Source: Pseudomonas gozinkensis (GTDB lineage Bacteria > Pseudomonadota > Gammaproteobacteria > Pseudomonadales > Pseudomonadaceae). Taken from it: a DNA stretch of 64,000 nucleotides. Below are positions 29,892-38,597 of this stretch, one piece after another. The stretch is taken from positions 3,994,501-4,058,500 of the forward strand of contig NZ_CP062253.1 of the NCBI RefSeq assembly GCF_014863585.1, written 5' to 3'. Under the pieces are notes generated by a model. That model worked only from the letters and a program-made list of their open reading frames with translations. It ran no database searches and was not told the DNA's origin. The number at the start of each line of letters is the position of its first letter. The stretch's first letter is position 1. The position numbers were made by a program, and so were the translations under genes.

Positions 29892-31187
29892 GTGAGCACA
29901 CTCGTCTGCAATTCCGTCCGCACATCCCGTTTTTCTGTCCCCCGCCCGCGTTCCACCCTGAGCCTGATCGGCTGCAGCAGTCTGGCCCTCTTCTTGCCGA
30001 TGAGCGCCGATGCCGAGGGTTTCATCGAAGACAGCAAAGCCACGCTGAACCTGCGCAACGCCTACTTCAATCGCAACTTCGTCAACCCGAACTATCCCCA
30101 GGGCAAGGCTGAAGAGTGGACGCAAAACTTCATCCTCGACGCCAAATCCGGTTTCACCCAGGGCACCGTCGGGTTTGGCCTGGACGTATTGGGGCTGTAC
30201 TCGCAGAAACTCGATGGCGGTAAAGGCACGGGCGGTACGCAGTTGTTGCCGATTCACGATGACGGGCGTCCGGCGGACAACTTCGGGCGCCTGGGTGTAG
30301 CGCTCAAGGCCAAGGTGTCGAAGACCGAATTGAAGGTCGGTGAATGGATGCCGGTGTTGCCCATCCTGCGCTCGGACGATGGTCGCTCCCTGCCACAGAC
30401 CTTTCGCGGTGGCCAGATCACGTCCACCGAAATCAATGGCCTGACCCTGTACGGTGGCCAGTTCCGTGGCAACAGCCCGCGCAACGATGCGAGCATGGAA
30501 GACATGTCGATGAACGGCCGAGGCGCATTCACGTCCGACCGCTTCAACTTCGGCGGCGGCGAATACACCTTCAACGACAAACGCACGCTTGTCGGTGTGT
30601 GGTACGCCGAACTCAGCGACATCTACCAACAGCAGTATTTCAACCTCAGCCACAGCCAGCCGCTGGGCGACTGGACGCTGGGCGCCAACCTCGGTTTTTT
30701 CACCGGCAAGGAAGACGGCAGCGCCCAGGCCGGCGACCTCGACAACAAAACCGCATTCGCCATGCTCTCGGCCAAGTACGGCGGCAACACCTTCTACATC
30801 GGCCTGCAAAAACTCACGGGCGACGATGCCTGGATGCGCGTCAACGGCACCAGCGGCGGCACCCTGGCCAACGACAGCTACAACGCCAGTTACGACAACG
30901 CGCAGGAGCGCTCCTGGCAGATTCGCCACGACTACAACTTCGTTGTCCTCGGCGTCCCCGGCCTGACGCTGATGAACCGCTACATCAGCGGCGACAACGT
31001 GCACACCGGTACCATCACCGATGGCAAGGAATGGGGTCGCGAATCGGAACTGGCCTACACCGTGCAAAGCGGCCCGCTGAAAAACCTCAACGTCAAATGG
31101 CGCAACGCGACGATTCGCCGGGACTTCAGCACCAATGAATTCGACGAGAACCGGATCTTCATCAGCTACCCGATTTCGTTGTTGTAA
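29892..31187 (+). CDS. OprD-family outer-membrane porin
   Basis: A 431-residue porin with signal peptide (ending MSADA) and OprD-family content: GFIEDSKATLNLRNAYFNRN, GKAEEWTQNFILDAKSGFTQ, GTVGFGLDVLGLYSQKLDGG, and a final beta strand RIFISYPISLL with terminal hydrophobic residues for outer-membrane insertion. The start is GTG with AGGGAG upstream. Its place before udh and the TRAP genes suggests uptake of hexuronates or aldarates. It has its own promoter-like region. Confidence 0.9.
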   Translation: MSTLVCNSVRTSRFSVPRPRSTLSLIGCSSLALFLPMSADAEGFIEDSKATLNLRNAYFNRNFVNPNYPQGKAEEWTQNFILDAKSGFTQGTVGFGLDVLGLYSQKLDGGKGTGGTQLLPIHDDGRPADNFGRLGVALKAKVSKTELKVGEWMPVLPILRSDDGRSLPQTFRGGQITSTEINGLTLYGGQFRGNSPRNDASMEDMSMNGRGAFTSDRFNFGGGEYTFNDKRTLVGVWYAELSDIYQQQYFNLSHSQPLGDWTLGANLGFFTGKEDGSAQAGDLDNKTAFAMLSAKYGGNTFYIGLQKLTGDDAWMRVNGTSGGTLANDSYNASYDNAQERSWQIRHDYNFVVLGVPGLTLMNRYISGDNVHTGTITDGKEWGRESELAYTVQSGPLKNLNVKWRNATIRRDFSTNEFDENRIFISYPISLL

Positions 31188-31248
31188 GCCCGTGCATGGC
31201 GTGATCGGAAGGTGAATCCGCCTTCCGTCATTTACACCGAAAGTCGCG

Positions 31249-31310
31249 TTGACAAGTTCCGGAAACCCTACCGATACTTCAGCGCAGTCATACGACAACC
31301 TACAACAAAC
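31249..31310 (+). promoter_or_regulatory. candidate promoter and operator upstream of udh
   Basis: TTGACA (31249-31254) is followed by the same TTCCGGAAA block as before oprD and by CGATAC 17 bases on. TACGACAACCTACAACAAAC (31291-31310) matches TACGACGACGTATAACAAAT of the oprD leader at 16 of 20 positions. Confidence 0.55.
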
Positions 31311-31336
31311 CTAATAACAACGTGTAAGGGATTGCC

Positions 31337-32161
31337 ATGACGTTCACCTCCACCGCCCCAACTCCGTTCAATCGCCTGCTGCTGACCGGCGCCGCCGGTG
31401 GCCTGGGCAAAGTCTTGCGCGAACGTCTGCGCCCCTACGCCAACGTGCTGCGCCTGTCGGACATCGCTGCCCTCGCCCCGGCCATCGATGACCGGGAAGA
31501 AATCGTGCTCTGCGACCTCGCCGACAAAACCGCTGTGCATCAACTGGTCCAAGGCGTGGATGCGATCCTGCATTTCGGTGGAGTCTCGGTGGAGCGCCCC
31601 TTCGAAGAAATCCTCGGTGCCAATATCTGCGGTGTGTTCCACATCTATGAAGCGGCACGCCGGCATGGCGTCAAACGGGTGATCTTTGCCAGTTCCAACC
31701 ATGTCATCGGCTTCTACAAACAGGACGAACACCTCGACGCCAGCTCCGCTCGCCGCCCGGACGGCTACTACGGTTTGTCCAAGTCCTACGGCGAAGACAT
31801 GGCCAGTTTCTACTTCGATCGCTATGGCATCGAAACCGTCAGCATCCGCATCGGCTCGTCGTTTCCCGAACCGCAGAACCGCCGAATGATGCACACCTGG
31901 CTGAGCTTCGACGACCTCACCCAATTGCTCGAACGTGCGCTGTACACCCCTAACGTCGGCCACACCGTGGTCTATGGCATGTCCGCCAACAAGGACGTGT
32001 GGTGGGACAACCGCTTCGCCAGCCACCTCGGCTTCACGGCCAAAGACACGTCCGAAGTGTTTCGCGAAAAAGTCGAGGCGCAGCCCATGCCGGCAGCCGA
32101 TGACCCGGCGCGGATCTATCAGGGCGGAGCCTTCGTTGCGGCCGGACCTTTCGGCGATTGA
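31337..32161 (+). CDS. udh: NAD-dependent uronate dehydrogenase
   Basis: A 274-residue short-chain dehydrogenase/epimerase-like enzyme. It has the nucleotide motif LLTGAAGGLGKVL (about residues 15-27), IFASSNHVIGFYK, and the catalytic Tyr145/Lys149 in YYGLSKSYGED. It oxidises galacturonate or glucuronate at C1 to the aldaro-1,5-lactone. The order udh-lactonase-TRAP genes is that known for P. putida, which makes the call firm. Confidence 0.93.
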   Translation: MTFTSTAPTPFNRLLLTGAAGGLGKVLRERLRPYANVLRLSDIAALAPAIDDREEIVLCDLADKTAVHQLVQGVDAILHFGGVSVERPFEEILGANICGVFHIYEAARRHGVKRVIFASSNHVIGFYKQDEHLDASSARRPDGYYGLSKSYGEDMASFYFDRYGIETVSIRIGSSFPEPQNRRMMHTWLSFDDLTQLLERALYTPNVGHTVVYGMSANKDVWWDNRFASHLGFTAKDTSEVFREKVEAQPMPAADDPARIYQGGAFVAAGPFGD

Positions 32162-32208
32162 TCGCTGCGCTTGTCCGTCGTCAAAAGAACAAAACCAAGG
32201 GAATGAGT

Positions 32209-33102
32209 ATGCAAGCCGAATTGATCGTCGACGCCCGCAACGCGGTCGGTGAAAGCCCGGTGTGGGTCCCGCAGGAAAACGCCCTTTATTGGGTCGATAT
32301 CCCCAACGGTGGCCTGCAACGCTGGAGCGCCGACACTGGCCACGTTCACGCCTGGAAGGCTCCCGAAATGCTTGCCTGCATCGCCCGACACAGCAAGGGT
32401 GGCTGGGTTGCCGGCATGGAGAGCGGGTTCTTTCACTTGCAACCCCACAGCGATGGCAGCCTCGACAGTGAGCAGCTCGCGACCGTCGAACATAAACGTC
32501 AGGACATGCGTCTGAACGACGGCCGCTGCGACCGTCAGGGCCGGTTCTGGGCCGGCAGCATGGTGCTGAACATGGGCCTGAATCTGCCCGAGGGTCGGCT
32601 CTATCGCTACGGTGCCGGGCAAACGGGCGCGATCGAGGCACAGCTCGACGGTTTCATCGTGCCCAATGGCCTGGGTTTCAGCCCGGACGGCAAGACGATG
32701 TACCTGTCGGACTCGCACCCGAACGTGCAACTGATCTGGGCTTTCGATTACGACACAGAGACAGGCACACCCTCCAACCGACGGGTGTTCGTGGACATGA
32801 ATCATTTTTACGGCCGCCCCGACGGAGCCGCCGTGGATGCCGAGGGTTGCTACTGGATCTGCGCCAACGACGTCGGCCTGATCCACCGGTTCACCCCCGA
32901 AGGTCGCCTCGACCGCTCGCTGCAGGTACCGGTGAAAAAACCGACCATGTGCGCCTTCGGCGGCAGCCGGATGGACACCTTGTTCGTGACCTCGATCCGC
33001 CCCGCCGACGACCATGATCCGCACTCCCTGGCGGGCGGCGTGTTCGCCCTCAACCCCGGCGTCAAAGGTCTGCCGGAACCCTTGTTCGACGACCTGCTGT
33101 AA
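32209..33102 (+). CDS. uxuL: SMP-30-family aldarolactonase (UxuL type)
   Basis: A 297-residue six-bladed beta-propeller hydrolase. Metal/catalytic positions are visible in AVGESPVWVP (Glu), MRLNDGRCDRQGRFWAGSM (Asn/Asp) and GLGFSPDGKTMYLSDS (Asp). It hydrolyses the galactaro- or glucarolactone formed by Udh to the aldarate. The second ATG (32209) is preferred over 32203 because AAGGGA at 32197-32202 then has normal spacing. It lies between udh and the TRAP genes in one operon. Confidence 0.87.
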   Translation: MQAELIVDARNAVGESPVWVPQENALYWVDIPNGGLQRWSADTGHVHAWKAPEMLACIARHSKGGWVAGMESGFFHLQPHSDGSLDSEQLATVEHKRQDMRLNDGRCDRQGRFWAGSMVLNMGLNLPEGRLYRYGAGQTGAIEAQLDGFIVPNGLGFSPDGKTMYLSDSHPNVQLIWAFDYDTETGTPSNRRVFVDMNHFYGRPDGAAVDAEGCYWICANDVGLIHRFTPEGRLDRSLQVPVKKPTMCAFGGSRMDTLFVTSIRPADDHDPHSLAGGVFALNPGVKGLPEPLFDDLL

Positions 33103-33159
33103 CCCCCTGCTGAATCGCTGTGCCTTGAACACAAAAATAACAAGACTGGAGAACCCCTC

Positions 33160-34131
33160 ATGGACTTCAAACGCACGTTGCTCGCCGCCGCCCTCCCCCT
33201 CGCGCTCACTTTCGGCAGCGCGGCCCAGGCGCTGGAAATCAAATTCGCCGACATCCACCCCGCCGGTTATCCGACCGTGGTCGCCGAAGAACAGTTGGGC
33301 AAGACCCTGGTTGCCGAAAGTGACGGCAAGCTGACCTTCAAGATGTTCCCCGGCGGCGTTCTCGGCTCGGAAAAGGAAGTGGTCGAACAAGCCCAGGTCG
33401 GTGCCATCCAGATGGCCCGCGTCAGTCTCGGTATCGTCGGCCCGGTGGTACCGGACGTGAACGTGTTCAATATGCCGTTCGTATTCCGTGACCAGGCACA
33501 CATGCGCAAGATCATCGACGGCGAGATCGGCGACGAGATCCTCGACAAGATCACCCAATCCGAATTCAACCTCGTCGCCCTGGCGTGGATGGACGGCGGC
33601 ACGCGCAACATCTACACCAAGAAACCGGTGCGCAGCCTGGCGGACCTCAAAGGCATGAAAATCCGCGTTCAGGGCAATCCGATGTTCATCGAAACCATCA
33701 ACGCCATGGGCGGCAACGGTATCGCCATGGACACCGGCGAAATCTTCAGTGCCCTGCAGACCGGCGTTATCGACGGTGCGGAAAACAATCCACCCACCCT
33801 GCTTGAACACAACCACTACCAGAACGCCAAGTTCTACAGCCTGACCGGGCACCTGATCCTGCCCGAACCCATCGTGATGTCGAAAATCACCTGGGACAAA
33901 CTCACGCCCGACCAGCAGACCCTGGTGAAAAAAGCCGCCAAGGCTGCGCAGGCCCAGGAGCGCACGCTGTGGGACGCCAAGTCCGTCAGCAGCGAGGAAA
34001 AACTCAAGGCGGCCGGCGTCGAGTTCATCACCGTCGACAAGAAACCGTTCTACGAGGCCACCGCCTCGATCCGCGAGAAATACGGCGCGCCCTACGCCGA
34101 CCTGATCAAGCGCATCGAAGCCGTTCAGTAA
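33160..34131 (+). CDS. TRAP transporter solute-binding protein (DctP family)
   Basis: A 323-residue periplasmic protein with a signal peptide ending AAQALEIKFADIHP. DctP-family marks include GGVLGSEKEVVEQAQVGAIQ, GTRNIYTKKPVRSLADLKGM and the binding-site segment FSALQTGVIDGAENNPPTL. Operon context says it binds a uronate, aldarate or their lactones. It precedes the two membrane subunits. Confidence 0.92.
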   Translation: MDFKRTLLAAALPLALTFGSAAQALEIKFADIHPAGYPTVVAEEQLGKTLVAESDGKLTFKMFPGGVLGSEKEVVEQAQVGAIQMARVSLGIVGPVVPDVNVFNMPFVFRDQAHMRKIIDGEIGDEILDKITQSEFNLVALAWMDGGTRNIYTKKPVRSLADLKGMKIRVQGNPMFIETINAMGGNGIAMDTGEIFSALQTGVIDGAENNPPTLLEHNHYQNAKFYSLTGHLILPEPIVMSKITWDKLTPDQQTLVKKAAKAAQAQERTLWDAKSVSSEEKLKAAGVEFITVDKKPFYEATASIREKYGAPYADLIKRIEAVQ

Positions 34132-34210
34132 CCCTCCCAGCCCTCTGCAAAAGGCCCGGCAGCGCTGACGTCGCCTGATGTCCGCGCGTGCCCGGTTACG
34201 GTGGAACCCG

Positions 34211-34738
34211 ATGAAGAATTTGCTGCTGCGCATCAATGACCGGATCTACATGGCCTGTATCTGGGTCGCCGGTCTGTCGGTGCTGACCATTTCCCTGATC
34301 ATTCCCTGGGGCGTGTTCGCCCGATATGTCCTCGGCACCGGCTCAAGCTGGCCGGAGCCCACCGCCATCCTGCTGATGATGGTCTTCACCTTCATCGGTG
34401 CAGCCGCCAGCTATCGCGCCGGCGCACACATGGCGGTGGCGATGGTCACCGACCGCTTGCAACCGAAGATGCGCCGGGCCATGAGCATCGTTTCGCAAGT
34501 GCTCATGGGCACCATCTGCCTGTTCATGACCATCTGGGGCACCAAGCTGTGCCTGTCGACGTGGAACCAGTTCATGAGCGCCCTGCCGACCTTGCGGGTC
34601 GGCATCACTTACATGCCGATCCCCGTTGGTGGTGCGCTGACGCTGATTTTCGTACTGGAAAAACTCTTGCTCGGCGATCAAAGCAACCGCCGTGTGGTGC
34701 GATTCGACCTGGTTGAAGAAAACGAAGGGGCTGCCTGA
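34211..34738 (+). CDS. TRAP transporter small membrane subunit (DctQ family)
   Basis: A 175-residue protein with four membrane segments. The ATG at 34211 (MKNLLLRINDRIYM) has GGTGGA upstream and replaces an in-frame start at 34178 that lacks one. Family signature segment WPEPTAILLMMVFTFIGAAA is present. Its TGA overlaps the ATG of the large subunit by one base. Confidence 0.9.
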   Translation: MKNLLLRINDRIYMACIWVAGLSVLTISLIIPWGVFARYVLGTGSSWPEPTAILLMMVFTFIGAAASYRAGAHMAVAMVTDRLQPKMRRAMSIVSQVLMGTICLFMTIWGTKLCLSTWNQFMSALPTLRVGITYMPIPVGGALTLIFVLEKLLLGDQSNRRVVRFDLVEENEGAA

Positions 34739-36018
34739 TGGACGCATTGATACTGCTGGGCAGTTTTATCGCACTGATCCTGATCGGCATGCCGGTTGCC
34801 TATGCCCTCGGGCTGTCGGCCCTGATTGGCGCGTGGTGGATCGACATCCCGTTCCAGGCCCTGATGATTCAGGTGGCGGGCGGGGTGAACAAATTCTCGC
34901 TGCTGGCGATTCCGTTCTTCGTGCTCGCCGGCGCGATCATGGCCGAGGGCGGCATGTCGCGACGGCTGGTGGCGTTTGCCGGCGTTCTGGTGGGTTTCGT
35001 GCGTGGCGGACTGTCGCTGGTCAACATCATGGCCTCGACCTTTTTCGGCGCGATTTCCGGCTCGTCGGTGGCCGACACCGCGTCGGTGGGTTCGGTGCTG
35101 ATCCCGGAAATGGAGCGCAAAGGCTACCCTCGGGAATTCTCCACAGCGGTCACCGTCAGCGGTTCGGTACAGGCCCTGCTGACCCCGCCCAGTCACAACT
35201 CCGTGCTCTACTCGCTGGCCGCCGGCGGCACCGTTTCCATTGCTTCGCTGTTCATGGCCGGCGTGGTGCCGGGCCTGCTGATGAGCGCGTGCCTGATGGT
35301 GCTGTGCCTGATTTTTGCGCGCAAACGCGACTATCCCAAGGGCGAAGTGATCCCGCTGCGCGAAGCCCTGAAGATCTGCGGCGAAGCGATGTGGGGCCTG
35401 ATGGCGATGGTGATCATTCTCGGCGGGATCCTGTCGGGGATCTTCACGGCCACCGAGTCGGCGGCCATCGCCGTGCTGTGGTCGTTTTTTGTCACCATGT
35501 TCATCTACCGCGACTACAAATGGAGTGAACTGCCGAAACTGATGCACCGTACGGTCCGCACCATTTCCATCGTGATGATTCTGATCGGCTTCGCCGCCAG
35601 TTTCGGCTACATCATGACCCTGATGCAGATTCCGGCGAAGATCACCACGCTGTTCCTGACCCTCTCCGACAACCGCTACGTGATCCTGATGTGCATCAAC
35701 GTCATGCTGCTGTTGCTCGGCACCGTGATGGACATGGCGCCGCTGATCCTGATCCTCACGCCAATCCTGATGCCGGTGATCCTCGGTATCGGTGTCGACC
35801 CGGTGCAGTTCGGCATGATCATGCTGGTCAACCTCGGTATCGGCCTGATAACGCCGCCAGTCGGGGCCGTGCTGTTCGTGGGATCGGCGGTGGGCAAGGT
35901 CAGCATCGAAAGCACGGTGAAGGCGCTGCTGCCGTTCTACGCCGTGCTGTTCCTGGTGCTGATGCTGGTGACCTACGTTCCGGCGCTGTCGCTGTGGTTA
36001 CCGCATCTGGTGTTGTAA
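34738..36018 (+). CDS. TRAP transporter large membrane subunit (DctM family)
   Basis: A 426-residue, about 12-segment membrane protein. It has FFVLAGAIMAEGGMSRRLVA, TFFGAISGSSVADTASVGSV and MVNLGIGLITPPVGAVLFVG, all standard DctM motifs. It uses the Na+ gradient to import the ligand delivered by the DctP protein. It is the last gene of the uronate operon and is followed by a perfect hairpin. Confidence 0.93.
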   Translation: MDALILLGSFIALILIGMPVAYALGLSALIGAWWIDIPFQALMIQVAGGVNKFSLLAIPFFVLAGAIMAEGGMSRRLVAFAGVLVGFVRGGLSLVNIMASTFFGAISGSSVADTASVGSVLIPEMERKGYPREFSTAVTVSGSVQALLTPPSHNSVLYSLAAGGTVSIASLFMAGVVPGLLMSACLMVLCLIFARKRDYPKGEVIPLREALKICGEAMWGLMAMVIILGGILSGIFTATESAAIAVLWSFFVTMFIYRDYKWSELPKLMHRTVRTISIVMILIGFAASFGYIMTLMQIPAKITTLFLTLSDNRYVILMCINVMLLLLGTVMDMAPLILILTPILMPVILGIGVDPVQFGMIMLVNLGIGLITPPVGAVLFVGSAVGKVSIESTVKALLPFYAVLFLVLMLVTYVPALSLWLPHLVL

Positions 36019-36026
36019 CGCGATCG

Positions 36027-36058
36027 CTGTGGCGAGGGCACTTGGTCCCTCGCCACAG
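36027..36058. terminator. 12-bp perfect hairpin between convergent genes
   Basis: CTGTGGCGAGGG and CCCTCGCCACAG with an 8-base loop, starting 9 bases after the DctM stop and followed by GTTTTG. It resembles another Pseudomonas REP family and probably stops transcription from both sides. Confidence 0.7.
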
Positions 36059-36066
36059 GTTTTGTC

Positions 36067-36867
36067 TCACGCCCGCAGCAACATGTAAGCCGCGACCACC
36101 AGACACACGCTGGCAAACCCAACCTGCAACGTCCTCGCCGGCACTCGCGCGCAGAGTTTGCGGCCGATGATCATGCCGACGATGCTGGCCACGATAAACG
36201 CCACACCCAGATGATCGATCCGCACGCCCGCATGGAACGCGCCGATCACCCCGATGGCGGAAATCAGACTGATGACCATCAGTGAAGTGGCGACGATGCC
36301 GCGCATCTGCACATCGGTCAGTTGCTTGAACGCCGGCACGATCAGGAATCCGCCGCCAACCCCCAGCAACCCGGACACCACCCCGGTGACCGCCCCCAAT
36401 GCAGCAAGAGTCGCGGTGCATTTGGCAGTCCAGTCGAAACGGCCGGTCTGTTCATTGAGCATGCAGTTCTTCTGACCCCAACTGGCGTGGCCATGGTCGC
36501 TCGGGCCCTCTTGCTGGCGTTCGCGGCGCAACATGCGCCACGCCACCATGACCATCAGCAGGCTGAACAGGATCATCAGAACCTTTTCCGGCAACTGATG
36601 GGCGAAGTAGATGCCTACCGGCGAAAACACCGCGCCGAGCGCCGCAATCAGCAGCGCCGCGCGATAACGCACCAGACCGTGGCGCAAGCCATCAATCGCA
36701 CCGACTGCCGCCGCGCTGCCGACTGCACACAACGCCACCGGTGCCGCTTGCGTCATCGTCCAGCCCAGTCCGAGCACCAGCGCCGGTACGGCGAGAATCC
36801 CGCCGCCGGCCCCGGTCAGACCGAGGATCAATCCCATCACCACACCAAACAGACTTGCCAGCAACAT
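36067..36867 (-). CDS. TauE/SafE-family sulfite/anion exporter
   Basis: A 266-residue membrane protein with about eight segments. The duplicated family motif is seen as GLTGAGGGILAVPALVLGLG and GLLGVGGGFLIVPAFKQLTD. Family members move sulfite, sulfoacetate or thiosulfate-related anions. It is nine bases downstream of the SQR-like gene on the same strand, so it likely exports oxidised sulfur products of that pathway. Confidence 0.9.
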   Translation of the reverse strand: MLLASLFGVVMGLILGLTGAGGGILAVPALVLGLGWTMTQAAPVALCAVGSAAAVGAIDGLRHGLVRYRAALLIAALGAVFSPVGIYFAHQLPEKVLMILFSLLMVMVAWRMLRRERQQEGPSDHGHASWGQKNCMLNEQTGRFDWTAKCTATLAALGAVTGVVSGLLGVGGGFLIVPAFKQLTDVQMRGIVATSLMVISLISAIGVIGAFHAGVRIDHLGVAFIVASIVGMIIGRKLCARVPARTLQVGFASVCLVVAAYMLLRA

Positions 36868-36876
36868 AAAGTTTAC

Positions 36877-38121
36877 TCAGTCGACTTTGGACAGGCTGGT
36901 CAGCCATTCGCGGCCCTTGAGCATGCCGTTCCAGTAGAACCACGGCAGCAGCGTCGCCTTCAGCCACCACGCGGAACGGCGCGGAACGGTCGGGTCGAGG
37001 GGAAAGGTCGGCAGCAGTTTTCCGCCATAGCCGAACTCGGCGAGGATCACCTTGCCCTTCTCCACCGTCAGCGGACAGGAGCCGTAGCCGTCGTACTTCA
37101 GCGGCGGTGCCAGCTCCTTGCGCAACGCCAGCAGGTTTTCCGCTACCACCACGACCTGTTTGCGCACTGCTGCGGCGGTCTTCGCATTGGTGGTGCCGCA
37201 GATATCGCCCAGGGCAAACACTTCGCGATAACGCGGATGTTGCAGCGTGTGCGGATTGACCTCGCACCAGCCGGCAGCGTCGGCCAGGGGGCTTTGTGCG
37301 ATGAAATCCGGCGAGACCTGCGGCGGGACGACGTGCAGCAGATCGAAGGTCTTGGCCTGACGGGTGACGTTGCCGTCCGCATCCTTGACATCGAACCAGG
37401 CGGTTTTCGCCGGGCCGTCGACCTTTACCAGATTGGAATTGAACGCCAGTCGCGCATTGTATTTTTCGATGTACTTCATCAGCGGCGGCACGAAGGTCGG
37501 AACGCCGAACAACGCGGCACCGGCCAGATTGAACTCGACATCAACCTTGCTCAGCACATTGCGCTTGAGCCAGTGATCGCAGGACAGGTACAGCGCTTTT
37601 TGCGGCGCGCCAGCACACTTGATCGGAATCGGCGGCTGGGTGAACAGGGCTTTGCCGCCACGCAGTTTCTGCACCTGATCCCAAGTGTATTGCGCGTGCT
37701 GATAGCTGTAGTTGGAGGTGACGCCGTGCTGGCCGAGGCTTTCCTGCAAGCCTTCGATCTTCTCCCACGCCAGGCGCAGGCCGGGGCAGACAATCAGGTT
37801 CTGATAGGTGACGGTGCGTTGATCGTTGAGGGTGAGACGGCGCTGGTCGGGGTCGATGCCGGACACTGCCGCTTGAATCCACGTGGCCTGGCGCGGCATC
37901 ACTTTGGTCATCGGTCGGGCGGTGTCTTTGGCATCAAAGGCGCCACCGCCGACCAGTGTCCACGCGGGCTGATAGTAATGCAGGGTGCTCGGCTCGATCA
38001 CCGTGATTTTCAGGCCGGGATCGCGCTTGAGCAGGCTCGCGACAAAACCGATGCCGGCAGTGCCGCCGCCGATGACCACGATGTCCGCACTGATGGATGG
38101 GCCCCAGTGTTGATCGTTCAT
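36877..38121 (-). CDS. sulfide:quinone oxidoreductase-like flavoprotein
   Basis: A 414-residue FAD enzyme. The FAD-binding motif is VVIGGGTAGIGFVASLL; VIEPSTLHYYQPAWTLVGGG is typical of SQR-type proteins; cysteines occur at LIVCPGLRL, IKCAGAPQKA and YLSCDHWL, the pattern that holds the sulfide-oxidising disulfide. It should oxidise sulfide to persulfide or polysulfide with quinone as acceptor at the inner membrane. It lies between the BigR-like regulator and the TauE gene on one strand. Confidence 0.88.
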   Translation of the reverse strand: MNDQHWGPSISADIVVIGGGTAGIGFVASLLKRDPGLKITVIEPSTLHYYQPAWTLVGGGAFDAKDTARPMTKVMPRQATWIQAAVSGIDPDQRRLTLNDQRTVTYQNLIVCPGLRLAWEKIEGLQESLGQHGVTSNYSYQHAQYTWDQVQKLRGGKALFTQPPIPIKCAGAPQKALYLSCDHWLKRNVLSKVDVEFNLAGAALFGVPTFVPPLMKYIEKYNARLAFNSNLVKVDGPAKTAWFDVKDADGNVTRQAKTFDLLHVVPPQVSPDFIAQSPLADAAGWCEVNPHTLQHPRYREVFALGDICGTTNAKTAAAVRKQVVVVAENLLALRKELAPPLKYDGYGSCPLTVEKGKVILAEFGYGGKLLPTFPLDPTVPRRSAWWLKATLLPWFYWNGMLKGREWLTSLSKVD

Positions 38122-38159
38122 TGCTTGTTCCTTATGGCTGCACGCAAGGATAGCCGGGT

Positions 38160-38498
38160 CTATTGCGCCCAGCTTTTGAGCACGGCTCCGCAGTAGAGTC
38201 CGGAGAGGGTTTTCATCACCTGGATCACTTCGTGACTGGCGAGACCGTAAAAAATGTACTTGCCTTCACGACGGGTCGCGACCAGCCCTTCATCGCGCAG
38301 GATGCCCAGTTGCTGGGACAGGGTCGGCTGACGCACGCCGGTCATTTTCTCCAGCTCGCCGACGTTGCGCTCGCCCTGGGTCAACTGGCACAGGATCAAC
38401 AGCCGATCCTCATTGGCCAAGGCCTTGAGCAGCGAACAGGCCTTGGAGGCCGAGGCGCGCAGTTGGGCGACTTCACATTCGGTCAGACTGGATTGCAT
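38160..38498 (-). CDS. ArsR-family regulator, BigR/SqrR-like sulfur sensor
   Basis: A 112-residue winged-HTH repressor. The DNA-reading part is MTGVRQPTLSQQLGILRDEG. Cys37 (RLLILCQL) and Cys103 (GLYCGA) are 66 residues apart, the same spacing as the reactive Cys pair of BigR, which forms a disulfide or polysulfide bridge on sulfide stress. Cys8 and Cys21 are additional. It is the first gene of the leftward SQR/TauE unit and diverges from a persulfide-dioxygenase-like gene, so it should control both. Confidence 0.87.
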   Translation of the reverse strand: MQSSLTECEVAQLRASASKACSLLKALANEDRLLILCQLTQGERNVGELEKMTGVRQPTLSQQLGILRDEGLVATRREGKYIFYGLASHEVIQVMKTLSGLYCGAVLKSWAQ

Positions 38499-38535
38499 TT
38501 GCAGGATGCCTTCAACGTCACTTAAGCTGCGGACA

Positions 38536-38551
38536 TTATGTGTTTACATAA
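38536..38551. promoter_or_regulatory. candidate operator of the BigR-like repressor
   Basis: TTATGT and ACATAA flank a 4-base spacer in the 99-base gap between the divergent arsR and MBL genes. Its AT-rich dyad form suits an ArsR-family site; function is inferred from position. Confidence 0.55.
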
Positions 38552-38597
38552 AGTGTTGCAACCCTGACTTCCCACCTTCCTGCACAGGACCGCGTTC

